A stretch of 64,000 nucleotides of DNA from Mastacembelus armatus (Eukaryota; Chordata; Actinopteri; Synbranchiformes; Mastacembelidae), in contig NC_046650.1 of NCBI RefSeq assembly GCF_900324485.2, forward strand, positions 12,389,328 through 12,453,327, written 5' to 3'. The notes under the pieces were generated by a model that saw nothing but the letters and a program-made list of their open reading frames with translations, was not told the DNA's origin and made no database searches. This document shows, piece by piece, positions 51,701 to 62,949 of the stretch; within the stretch, counting starts at the first letter, position 1; every line of letters begins with the position of its first letter. Position numbers and translations under genes: made by a program.

Positions 51701-52226
51701 TTCCACCAGCAGCATGGTGAGAGGGACACGTGTGAAAGGAAAACGCACTAAAGGCAGAAAGCTCAGCAGGCCTCTTTCCCTGACCAGGGAAATGGTAAAT
51801 TCAGCCATAGTGAGGCTGCCTAAGATCAGAATCAAAGCCTTCACAAATGCTGAAATTGTTGGAAGTGCTTCGTTCAGAGGCATCAGAGCTACAGCCTGGT
51901 CCCCAACTACACCAGCTGATAAAGATGATTCTCCAAACACTACTGCTACAACCAAGAAAAATGAACAGCTCACTTGTTGGGCCTCAGCCACTGACGCTGA
52001 TGTGCACAGGGGGGAAAACACAGGCAGAAGTCCTGAAGCAGTGTGTGGAGCCGAGGCAGAAGATGTCAGTAGTGTTGAGGAAAAGAAAAGCAAAGACGTT
52101 GACAGTGGAATGAAAATATTTGATACTTTCCTGGAAGTTTACGGAAACGAAAGTGGGACTTTTAACCGGCCTGATGTTTTGTTAACCGACACCACAAAGA
52201 GTCAGGCTCTTAAGGAAATTTTTTAG
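48736..52226 (+). CDS. Unrecognised signal-peptide-bearing, low-complexity basic protein; reading frame broken at a G9 run
   Basis: Three exons join in phase: 48736-48773 (MSTTSGNSTLYS), 48920-48990 (hydrophobic FLFVFVLVCAAVMSFITCSD) and 49458 onward. Together the first two make a plausible signal peptide or anchor. The last exon is open for 764 codons to 51751 and is rich in Ser, Lys, Gln, Tyr and Pro with very few Cys. Short look-alike motifs recur: NKFLGFAP, TKFIYGFRGF, IHSFLGFPP, KDFKGFKL. Dibasic sites (DKRKS, SKRRQ, IYKR, GKRTKGRK) suggest processing. At 51647-51655 nine Gs occur; downstream the +1 frame stays open to 52226 with similar composition (REMVNSAIVRLPKIRIKAF). With eight Gs the product would be about 958 aa, so the run is either a sequencing error, an allele or a true mutation. 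Poly(A) signal at 52330. I do not recognise the family; it may be fish-specific. Confidence 0.65.
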
Positions 52227-52329
52227 AGCTAGATTATCTACAAATATCAGCTGGGATCATTTCCTTCTGCAACTGTCTGTCTCAGATAAAAGATAGAATT
52301 ACGCTGATGTTCTGTGGTTGGACAACAAC

Positions 52330-52335
52330 AATAAA
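52330..52335 (+). terminator. Poly(A) signal of the unknown secreted-protein gene
   Basis: AATAAA about 105 nt after the stop of the longer (+1) frame. This close spacing supports 52226 as the natural end of the coding region. Confidence 0.65.
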
Positions 52336-53025
52336 ATCTGGGAAAGTACATGGGATTTTTGTTCTTGTACAATAACAACATGCTAAATCAGTCCGTCTTT
52401 ATCGTCTCATGATTCACACCTAAAATATGCATGAAATGCCTCATTACAACTTCACATAAAAGTGTAAAGTTTTAAAACGTACAGTACCCAATGCCAACTG
52501 AATCATTTGACAGACACTTGAAGTGCCACTAACATTTTAAATGTTCTTCTGTGTTTTATGGTAAACTTCTCATTGAATATAGAAAATTAGTTTGATTGGT
52601 TTTGATATTGAAAATAGCTGTTAGGCACAGCCTGGACTCCATCGTAATGGTCTTTGATGCAGATTAATAAACTGGCCTCCTCATCTGGCATAACAAGCAG
52701 ATTTAAACAAATGCTGGGAATGATTTAAAAACATGATGCCTTCTAACTCAGCACTTCTGCAGAATGACATCCTCCTATTCTGACCTCAAGCCTCCTCTCC
52801 TGGGAGAAAGTAAAACCTTATGATTAGTGGAAAATCAGTAAAGGTCAAACGTGGCTTTCTGAGCATAACTTTCCCCTCGTTTGGCAAGTGATTTGCATAC
52901 AGTAGTATGAAGAGGGAAAAGGAAGGAAGGTCATACTTTCATACTTGAGGCTTTTTATAAATTCATTGTATTCCCATTCCTTGTGTCCTCATTCCCAGGC
53001 AGGCTGCGGCTATTGAGTGTGCTGA

Positions 53026-53108
53026 CACAGATTTTCCATCTCTTCTTTTGAGCTCATGCAGAGGGTTAAGGTCTCTAAGTTAACATGCTATGAGATGGAA
53101 AATCTGTG
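53026..53108. repeat. Perfect 17-bp inverted repeat (hairpin)
   Basis: Arm 53026-53042 (cacagattttccatctc) is the exact reverse complement of 53092-53108; the loop is 49 nt. Pairing does not extend at either end. Confidence 0.8.
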
Positions 53109-54828
53109 ACTGTCCCCTTTGTGAAAAGGTCTTTCTCTTACTCTGCCAAGTCATTAATACATATATAGACAGTTAGTGAGAAAACAAGTTACAATGGGGA
53201 TTATTCAAAAGGGGATATAATGTTTGGCTGCAATCACATGAATCTGCTTGAATCTCTTACATTTATCATCACCACTCACTGAATTGACTGGGATGTATGG
53301 ATCAGCATGTCTGTGGTGACCTGATTGTGCATTCACAGCAACAGCAGGTGTCAGATTCTCCAGTAGAGGGCGTTACTTACCCACTTTGTGATCCAGCATG
53401 TGTCCTAAAGTAGAGGATGTTGCACTTCTCATGCTATGACGTCCTGTTGATGTACAAAGCTGTAAAGAATTTACTAAACAAGATAAATCACAAAATGATT
53501 GTTATGGATAATGGTCTTCTATAAGCCCAAAACAAAACAATTAAAATGAAAATTGATGTTTTGGCTTCCAACCTTGTGTTAATCAACCAATCAGAAGTTC
53601 TGTTTTTAAGGGCATTGGGTCCACACTAATCCCTGTCCATTCAGACCACCTGACCCTTCATCTTTTCCCATCAGCCAGCTCCACCTAAATACCAGATCTA
53701 CACTAGTCCTCAGTCTACAAGCCACAAGGGGCCCCAAAATGAGGAGTGGGTGGGAGGGATCTGTCAGTTAACACATTGTACATAGGCATAATGCCCCACC
53801 ACCACCTCCATTACCACCACCACCACCACAGCCACCCTACCAATACCCGTGGAAAATGGGACTGTCCACTTTCCCATAGAGCTGAGAGCTATTAAGGTGA
53901 TATGATGTTGTGAGCCTTCTGTGTGCTGGCATGTCAAGGCGTTGGCCTGCCGGCGTCTTCAAAGTGCTTCTCTCTCTCTACTGGCTTTTGTGTTAGTGCG
54001 TGTTTGTGTATCTAGTTCATACACTCCCTTCTTTTCCCCTGTGTGTGTCCTCACCTATAATATTCCCCCCTATGTGTGTGTGTAGATCGCAGACGGTGTG
54101 GTGTTTTCTTGCAAAAACCGGCCCCTCCTCCTCCTACTGTGAGGGGAATTCTGTACCATGTGTCTGCGGTTTTCAGGCAGCTTTCAAGGAAAATAAAGCA
54201 CAGAGGCCTCACAGTCCCCCTCCACCACAACTCCCCCAAAACGCCCTCCTCACCTCCCGCCTTCCTCCTTCCCCTTCTCATCTTCTCTCACTCACTCGCT
54301 CTCTCCATGTGGCACTATTTTATGGTTTCAGCTTCCTTTTTCTCAGATCAGCCAACAGTTAGAGAGTGACTGAGTTAATTTTGTATGCAGCCTGTAATAA
54401 AGACAGATCCATAATCATGGCAAACGCTCTGTTTTGTTTTATATGGCAAAATGCAGTGCACCCCTGGTCAAGATCATAAAAAGTAAAATAAATACAAATC
54501 ATGTTTTTAGTCAATTGAGTTTTCAGTCAATTAATCTGAAAAGAGAAATGTTTGACAGATGAAACTGTAATGAAAGGTTGCATTAGACACGAGACCAAAA
54601 CTGAGAGAGCTGTGGTGTTTTCACGGCTAATTTTATAAAGTTATTCATGCAAATAACCTTTATTAGAAATCACATCTGCTATTACTCTCATTTCAGTGGT
54701 CACAGGTTGAATTCTGGGACTCGTATTCTCTAACCAGCTTGTTTTTAATCATACAAAAGATCAAATATACTTCAGCTTAAAATAATACATTTATTGTATG
54801 ATGGTACAAATTTGAATCATTATATTAT

Positions 54829-54830
54829 TA

Positions 54831-54882
<52 letters not shown>
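54829..54882. repeat. (TA)n microsatellite
   Basis: Alternating TA over roughly 54 bp, interrupted near its left end. Confidence 0.9.
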
Positions 54883-54885
<3 letters not shown>

Positions 54886-57800
54886 TGATTTTCAGAGGGA
54901 TGTATCAGTTTTGTTTTATACTGTATACAAAGATGTAGTTGGAAGGATTAGCAGGAGCAGTCTGCAGTATACTGACTGGTCAACATACAGTAGGTTTACT
55001 TTAACCTACAACATCTGCATTATTATTATATAAGCAGCACAATTAGGTTTGATGATGGTTACTTACAAGGGGGCCCTACACATATCTGCAGATACAACTT
55101 TAATGTCAGTCAACCTCTGCTGTATTTTCGAGTGTGAATGGTGGGAAGGAAGCAATTTGGGAGCATGAAATAGTATCAACATTAACATTCCCACATCTGC
55201 TATGGGAGCAAAAGCTATTTCCGTGTCCTGCTTTCAGCGAGCTTCCTGTGGTCTGTGCTGTGGAGGAAGTTATAAAGACAGGAAGACTTCCTGTATTGTT
55301 GCCAATGTGCAGCAGTACGGACTGTACATGCTCCACAAGGCCAGGGATCACTGATGTAAACACCATAAAAACTGCACTCTCAGGCCTATTGGCAAGGCCA
55401 AGACTGAACATCCCACAGGAGATTTCTCCTTAAAACAAGGATTTTTCACAGCTTTAAAACATGTTTTCACTGGGATTGAAGGTGTTTCGATGAAATTACT
55501 AGCTCATGCGATGTAGTCAAAGATCTGTAAAACTGCAACTTCAGTTTGATCGATATATTATATTATTATACATTATATTCTCAAATTCTTCCCGGGTTTT
55601 GCTGTTGTCATGTTGTGGCTGACTTTATAAGCCATTTTGTCGAGCACCTCCAGTGTAAACGCTAACAACTAGACAAACTCCACCTGCTGATTCAGATCAT
55701 GATATTTTCAGACCCTCCAGAACAGCTGCTAAATGGATCTTATGGTGAGCTGCACTACACTGTGTATTCATAGAAAGTTAGTGAGTTGGATTAATGCAAC
55801 ACAGTGCAGGGTGAGACTGTGTAAATATCCCTGTGTCCGCCCTGCAGTGTGTAAACAAGCAGGATTATTGAGTCTGTTTCTGCTGCTCTGTGCCAAATGG
55901 AGCATATAGTGTAACTGTAACAGTGTTTAGATTGTATATGCCTTTCAACTGAGCTGAAATCCAAAGATACAGGATCACACGCTCACACACAATGAGGAGA
56001 TGATACACCCGCCTGCTCAGACCCCACAGGCCCACCTGTTGGCCTCTGGCCAGTGCACCTCTCTGTGATTGAACTCTGTGTCCTCTTCCCAGGGCTCCCA
56101 GCCAGCAACCTCCCCTTCTCTCTTTCCCTCGCTTGTCTTAACCGGAGATGTTTCCACCAAAAGTGAAGGAGGGCAGTGTCACCGCCTGTCGCCACGACAA
56201 CCAGATGGCAGCTGTGCCTATTTGCCCGTTGCTGCTCCTCCGTTCTCTCCTTATCTAGTGTGCAGTGCCGCTTGAGCTCAACGTTTTCATCTTGAACTGT
56301 TTGTTCGTACAGGACATCACTGGGAATGAGAACGTGGGTCAGGTTTGAGTTTATCTGACTTCTCATATAGCCCAAAGAATTAAAGTTTAGTCTCATTTGT
56401 AACTGTTTAGACTAAACCTCTTTAGAGCATGCACTGCCTTAGGGGGCATCGCAAGAGGGTTTGCTTTTCCCTGATCTGTTCATTCATTCATAAAACCTTG
56501 ACTTTCTTTATTCTTGCTAATGGGAAAAGTCAGGCACTGAGTAAATGCATTATTTGTGCAAGTACATTACAAAATAGGAAATAAATCTGAAATTGCCTTA
56601 TGACTCACTTTGTTTTACATGGTAAGTAAAAACTGAGGGAACACAGTTGTGAGGAGAATGGGACAACGTTGGTTTCAGTAACCCTTCAGGTGGGGGCACA
56701 ATGGCTTCTTCTTTCATACAGGTGCTGCCGGGCTTTTTATTTTCCACACTAACCTTATTTATACTTAGTAAGGGAAGTGAGAGCTTCTGCAGGTGCAGAC
56801 CTGATCTGTGTATGTTCTCATTTCTATTAATTCCTGCAGTGCCTCAGTCTGCGCTCATTCACACTCGGCTGGGGTTGAGTTTCTTGACCATCTGTGGACA
56901 AGAAAGACACAAGAGTCCATACATGTTAACCAGAAGAAGAGAAAGAGGCCCAGAGTTAGTGCGCCTCAAAAGCTTATTCAATTAAACTAAGTGTTGAGTA
57001 AGATGAGCAGTATGCAGTTAGACAGAGGAAGGTCTGAAAGCTCACCCAGCTAACACCATGTTAGTGAAATTACCAGTAAGACGAGTGATTAACTCCACTG
57101 GAAACCCGCCAACCTGGAGCACAAATGATCTTATCAGTGGGCGTGGTGACTGTGACTAACTGAAAAGGGCTTGTGGATAACAATCAGACTGTTTTCTTCT
57201 CCACACTGCAGTGTGACATGTGCTGTGTTCTAGCGGCGAGAGAGGGGCCTGTGTCTGTGGCACTTCATGCAGATGTTCACGCTTTCTTCAGGCGGTAAAT
57301 AGTGTAGATCACTAGCTGCTGGTTTTCTGTTTTAAGCCTGTTATTTTTTAACAAATATCCCCATTACACCACTTAAAAGGAAACTTATGTGACAAATCCC
57401 TTGGTTGATTTGTTTTCCTTTAAAAACAGAGAAGATCAGTCAAAGCAGCAGACAGCACTGCCTGTTGGACTGGATCTTCTGCATGGGGCCAGCACCCTCA
57501 GGAATGTTGCCCAGTAACATCAAGACTCAAGATAAGGGATCCCTCATCTCCTGCATGGACACTTAACCAGAACACTGATCCTGCAGCAGATTCCATAGTG
57601 GGCTGCAAACACACATTATACACACCATCACAGCTCAGCTGGAGAAAGCTGCCACCCACAGACGCTTTAGTCTTAATATGAACCCTGATTAACCCTGAAA
57701 TAATCAGGAGGCCACCTACCAACAGTGAGACAGTGGCCTCTTTCTGATTTAGTCACAAGACAATCAATAGTGTAATTTATGTGTCTGCTGTTACTTTTTT

Positions 57801-60800
57801 ATTCCACATCACCTACAATGTGTCTTCCAAAATAGTTTTTGTATCATTCTGCTGGTTTAAATCTCAAAATGCCATATCTGCAGTCAGAAATATAATGTTG
57901 GTAATTCCGGACTTGTTATAAAAACAATGTGTTTGGTGAAAAGAGAAACAACTTTCAGAAGTAGACCTGCCTGTCTGTGGAAAGTAGGGGACTGACTCTG
58001 CAGGAAAGAAAAAAAAAAAAAGAAGTGAAAGGGAGAGACAACAAAATCCTTCAACACATCACCGCCTCATGAGATCTCCTCCACTGGACGCGGTCCATCC
58101 AGACTCACTGACCCAACTCATTCGTCACCTTTCAGCTTCAGATTCCAGCCTTACAAATGGTTCATCAGCGCAGAACAAATCTATCAGGACTTAGTTTGTT
58201 TGGACTCAACATAAAAGACTCCCGAGGATGCACACAGGTATTTCACCAAACCCCTCAGTCAACCTGCTATATGCCTGTTGCTTTCACAATAGATGACTTT
58301 AATTAAGAATTGACAAGCTGGCTGCTGATTTGACTCACTGCTTCTCATTTCATCACTTTATTCCCCTTCTGTTTTTTGTGTCTTGGGTTGTCTTAATCAA
58401 ACCGAACTTGTTCGTACTTGTGCTTGAATCTCAAGCATTTGTACCTTACCAACAATAATTGAGATTATTTTAACGGCCCGCTTCATCATAATGATGATTA
58501 AAACATAAAAGATTAAAATTCATAATAACCCCATTTGACCGTTCTGAACATTTGACCTATTTTACATTCTCCGACAGGAGTTTTCTTGCTGGAAAAATAA
58601 TTAGGTGAGTTATGTACAGCAATTACTCATAAGTCCCCTGTAGAATCATAACACAATCACAAATTCTTGCATTCTTGTTGTGGATCACGTGGACATAGTT
58701 TTAAACTGTTTAATGAGCAAAACGTTGTCTATTCTGACGTATTTGCCAAATTCCTCCAGAACAGACAGAAAACTTTCTACATAAGAGGCAAATCTCACAA
58801 TATTCCCATTCATCCTTCAGGAGAACAGAATGAAGAAATAAAACCATTTAGAACAGCAGCAGCACTTTCTTACACATTGTATGAACATCTCTACACACTC
58901 TACAAATGCAGTGAATGAAATCATACGGCCCCTGGAACAGCTGAGCCTCCATTCGTCCCATGAGCGAACTGTATTCATGAAGTGTGGCTGTGACCACTGA
59001 GCACATTGCCACAGGCAAAGGAAAAAAAAAAAAAAAAAAAAAAATCAGTCCGACAGCGAAAAGGTGAATTATTCAAAAGTTCATAAGATATTGGAAGGAG
59101 GCTCTAAACGTCAGGACAGGAAGTCAGGTTTGAAAGCAAGACTGTTTGTGCGCTTTTTTTCCTGAACAACAAGTACCTTCAAGCATGTTTTGGCAGAAAA
59201 CTGTTGAGTTTCAATGAGAACATTTCCAGAGCACATTAGAAACATTTTAACTGCTCGCCATGTGTTTGCCTGCGAGTCTGCTTGAAAGCAAACATCCTTG
59301 ATTTATGTGGTGAATCTGGTTTTAAGTCCGATTGTTAATTCTTTCACTTCTGCATTAGTAACCACTATTAACAGCAACTCCAACCACAGATCCCAATCTG
59401 CTCATAATAAAGCCACACTGTTGTGCTCCAGGCCCCGACAGCCATATGACCAGAATGAGAGAAGTTCATGCACTTCCCATAGCAGGCAGGCAAACACATG
59501 AGTACAATTTGGAGCTACATAGATGCACGTGTATTTAGACATGTTGTTCTCCATGGTGGCCTTGTCTTTCTCTTCATGCATTTCGCTTTAATCCACTGGT
59601 CAAAGTCATACACAAGCTCAGGGTCAAAGCATACGCAAGTCTTCAACATGAGCTTTATCTCTAGGAGTCACATAAGCAGACTGCGCGGCGAGATATGTCA
59701 CAGTTCCTCCCCCTGCTGCAAAAGGAAACAACAAGGGAACAAAAAAGGCTACATTTCAAACAAAACAAAGCAATACGTCCAGACTTGAGAGGTGAAGGTT
59801 GCTTCTTGAGGTGCTGTTGGAGAGGATAACAGCTTAGTCTTTTTTTTTGTTGTTGTTGTTGTTGTGATTTGGCACTGACTGCCCTGCGATGATTATGTCC
59901 TCCATTTCCAACTAATTAGGGTCATGGCTGTCAGTCAAGTCTTTTCATAGATCATCATCACATCGAACAAACATGAACAAAGTTATTTTCTGAGAACTGT
60001 ACAGTCGAAAGAGACAAAACCAGAGAAAAAATGGGCTCGACATATTCTGCTGTGACAGCGCTGTTAGTGCTAGTGGCTAAGACAGAGAGACCAAAAGACA
60101 AACAGGACAAACAGGCACTTAAGTGCTGATGCATAGCAGAGATTAAAGAGCCTTATCAAAGCATTTTTAGTTTAACCCGATTAAAAATTAAAAATGTTTG
60201 GTACCTTTATGCAGTTTGATTTGGGAACTGACCCTGTTTGCAGTGTTAAAGCAATGTGCTTACCACTCTAATACTAGCATTAGCATGGCTATTCATAGGG
60301 TGTGCGTACCCTCAGCTGTGGTTGCAGTATATTATTTAGCATCCTGAGATGAAGGGGATTAAGTGAGACACAAGTATCTGGAGCTAATAGCACTAATGGG
60401 ATTGCTTGGCTCTGTATCACGGGTCTCACCCGATGGCAAATTTACATCCTGGCAGGACACTAATATATTAATCTGACCTGGATGACTCAAAAGCTACTGT
60501 ATCTCCGGCCACAAGCGCCTTTTCTTTCAAGCCTGTGTATTTCTTATTTCAGGTGTAGGACTGTATGAAAAAGGTGAGAGAAAAAGAAGCAGAGGACTGA
60601 CAGAACAAAAGCTATAATGAGCAGTACACTAACAGCAGCTATGCTAATATTTCTCACAGTAGACAGGAAGGCCAGCAGATTGCTAGTACCATTACCATTA
60701 TTCATGTTAGCAAACATGCTGCATTCAGATTTATTGCAATTACCAGTTTCTGACTTGTAAATACTGCTGCAAATCATAATTAGCAGTAAGAAACTTAATT

Positions 60801-61202
60801 TTTACATCTAACGTGGCTCTCAATAATACACTGCATACAATCCATAAATACAGAAGCCTCACATCAGCCAATGTCCATCATTCAAGGTAAATAAAGCAAA
60901 ATATATTGGGTATAGTGTTCTACTGACCATGCCCAGTATTTTTAACTCTCGAGTCTGTAATCATACAAGTCTTTACCATCAGTCCTATGACATGCATGTG
61001 GCAGAAGCTCCCAGCAGTGCCTTTATCACCTTTATCAATATGTTCAGCTGCATTATTTTGTATCTACTGTACATCAACTCAAGCACGAGGAAAAAAAAAC
61101 AAAAACAAAGCTTCAGTTAGTTGAGGCCAAGGTGAAGTTCTTGGTAAAATGGCTATGATCTGAAAATGAGGCACTTTTGAGCAGATATATATTTCTGTAT
61201 AT

Positions 61203-61910
61203 ACTGCTCAAAAAAATCAGGGGAACACTTAAATCACACATCGGATCTGGATGAACGAATTATTCAAGTTGAAAATCTTTACTAATGTACATCAACCATC
61301 AACACAAAACCACACCTGAAAATCAACGTGAAAAGTTAGAATCATTCAGGCTCATTCAAGTTGCATCAGGTTCATCACAGCAACTCATACACTGTGATGC
61401 AGAAGTGTGGACGGCCCCACGTGCCTGTCCTGATGAATCTGATACCTGATACCAGCCTGCTGGAGGTCATTTTGTCAGGCTCTTGCAGTGCTCCTGCTGG
61501 TCTTCCTCGCATTCTGGTCCTGCCTTTCTACAGTCCAGTCTTCTGGTATGTCCTCCATGACCTCAAGCCTTTAACGGGAGACACAAAACCTTCTCAAGGA
61601 TGTGCCACCTTGGAGTAACTGGACTACCTGTGCAGCCTGATTGGGCTGCACGTACAAGCCTCATGCTGTCAGTAGTTACAAGGACACCAGCAAAACACAA
61701 AAGGGAGGAGGATAAGGAGAGATGATTTATGTGTAGTCAGACATACAAACCCCCCCTTCCCCTGTGAGGTTGTCTTGCTTCTGCCTCTCTATTTCACCTG
61801 TTGTCACCAAAGCAGGTGAAACTGATTCACAAATAGACAGACTGATATCCCTGAAGTTTAACTGTGTTATACTCTGATGATTAAGTGTTCCCATAATGAT
61901 TTTGAGCAGT
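61203..61910. mobile_element. Degraded DNA transposon with terminal inverted repeats (Tc1/mariner-like ends)
   Basis: About 708 bp. The left end, actgctcaaaaaaatcaggg then gaacacttaa, is mirrored by the right end, ttaagtgttcccataatgat then tttgagcagt. A TA lies at the left border; the right border is mutated. These ends resemble a widespread fish transposon family flanked by TA. The interior has only a short open frame (61361-61618) with no transposase motif I recognise, so it is non-autonomous or heavily decayed. Confidence 0.65.
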
Positions 61911-62745
61911 TTATTTTCTTTTCCATACACTAAATAGGTGTATGGAGCCCCCATTGTACTCTACATGATTCAGGTTTGATTCTCCACTTTTCGTACCCTT
62001 CTCTGATTGGCTTTCACTCAAGGAATGAGAGCAGCAAATAGCTTTTCAAGAATGTCATTTGGCACACATCCTTGCTGGTTTCCACAACCAACAAGATGAA
62101 AGTGAAGGGGAAAAAAAAAAAAAAAAAAAGAACCGTTTTCCATCAGTTTCTGTCAAAGTACTTCAGAGGTGTCTTCAATCCAGTTGCTCTCTCCGTGTGA
62201 TTGGTTGCCACGGAGCAGAACATGTGGGGCGCTGAAGCTTTGAGATGTTTAAGATTGGTTCCCTCGAGGATGATGCACTGACATCAGCACTCTGAAATTT
62301 AAAAAAAGACACATGCAGAAATAGGAAATGTTTTGGTTAGATGTAGAATAAACAATAACTCAAACATCATGAAGAAATAAATATTATGACATGTATATAC
62401 ACCATCTCCTGCTTATCAGGTTAATTATAGTGTCTAATGTAAGATATCAGTGTTTCCCTATCAGTACGGGAACACAATGACCCGCAAACAAACAACAGGA
62501 ATATACAATACGGTCAAACAGGCTGGAAAATGAGTCACAGATTCTTTAGGAAGATAAAGGGATAAAGGGCAGGGAGAGGAACATGAGGACACCTACAGCT
62601 GTAGGCACAGAGTCGAGTGTGTGCAGGGCCAGAATGAAGAAACACTGAGAAACACAGGTTTTTCTGCACTTCACATCCCTTACGACACATGAGCACACAG
62701 TTGCGTATCGGCCCTACTGCAATGAATCAAAATGTGCAGTCTCAC
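61911..62745. other. Intergenic or 3' UTR, no gene seen
   Basis: Contains an A run at about 62110-62128. A minus-strand acceptor at about 62298 (aatttcag) could start a terminal exon for the candidate exon at 62746-62949: joined in phase it would add only Glu-Cys before a stop. Confidence 0.35.
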
Positions 62746-62949
62746 CAACACACGTGTCTTCCCTGGCCTTGTTTGCACAGTTGATAGGATTAGCAGGAAT
62801 GCAGACTCGATAAGTCTGCTCCAGGGTAGACAGAGAAGTAACGTCACACAGTGTCACTGCTGTTTGCTTTGAGGCTTGTATATGATCTGTGCCATTTAAA
62901 ACGGAGACTGGGATGCAGGCGACAACAGGGCCAGCTTGCTGAATGATGT
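62746..62949 (-). CDS. Candidate internal exon, cysteine-rich, phase 1-1 (68 codons), gene unknown
   Basis: The minus-strand frame is open throughout and flanked by an acceptor (tgttttgttag) and a strong donor (GTTG|GTGAGAC). The 204-nt exon is symmetric with phase 1 at both ends, typical of extracellular modules. The peptide runs IIQQAGPVVACIPVSVLNGT, then includes VTLCDVTSL, YRVCIPANPINC and ends REDTCV; it has five Cys and one N-glycosylation sequon. I do not recognise the family, and no signal-peptide exon was securely found upstream. Chance is not excluded. Confidence 0.35.

Larger units (their letters stand above)
52345..61200. other. Gene-poor region of about 8.9 kb
   Basis: No exon with matching splice sites and a recognisable domain was found. 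Seen: a 17-bp perfect inverted repeat (53026-53108), a Pro-codon-like (CCA)n tract near 53800-53835, a (TA)n array (54829-54882), an A run at about 59020-59043 and a (GTT)n tract (about 59838-59865). A possible non-coding first exon ends with a donor at about 58239 (CACACAG|GTATTT), on weak evidence. Open frames here look like chance. Confidence 0.5.

Noticed and set aside
55983-56396. 137-codon minus-strand frame in the gene desert
   Set aside because: No domain, no flanking splice sites, and composition like translated non-coding DNA.
60544-60777. 77-codon minus-strand frame with one strong hydrophobic segment
   Set aside because: It looks like a single-pass membrane peptide, but AT-rich DNA often yields such stretches and there is no promoter, splice or poly(A) support.
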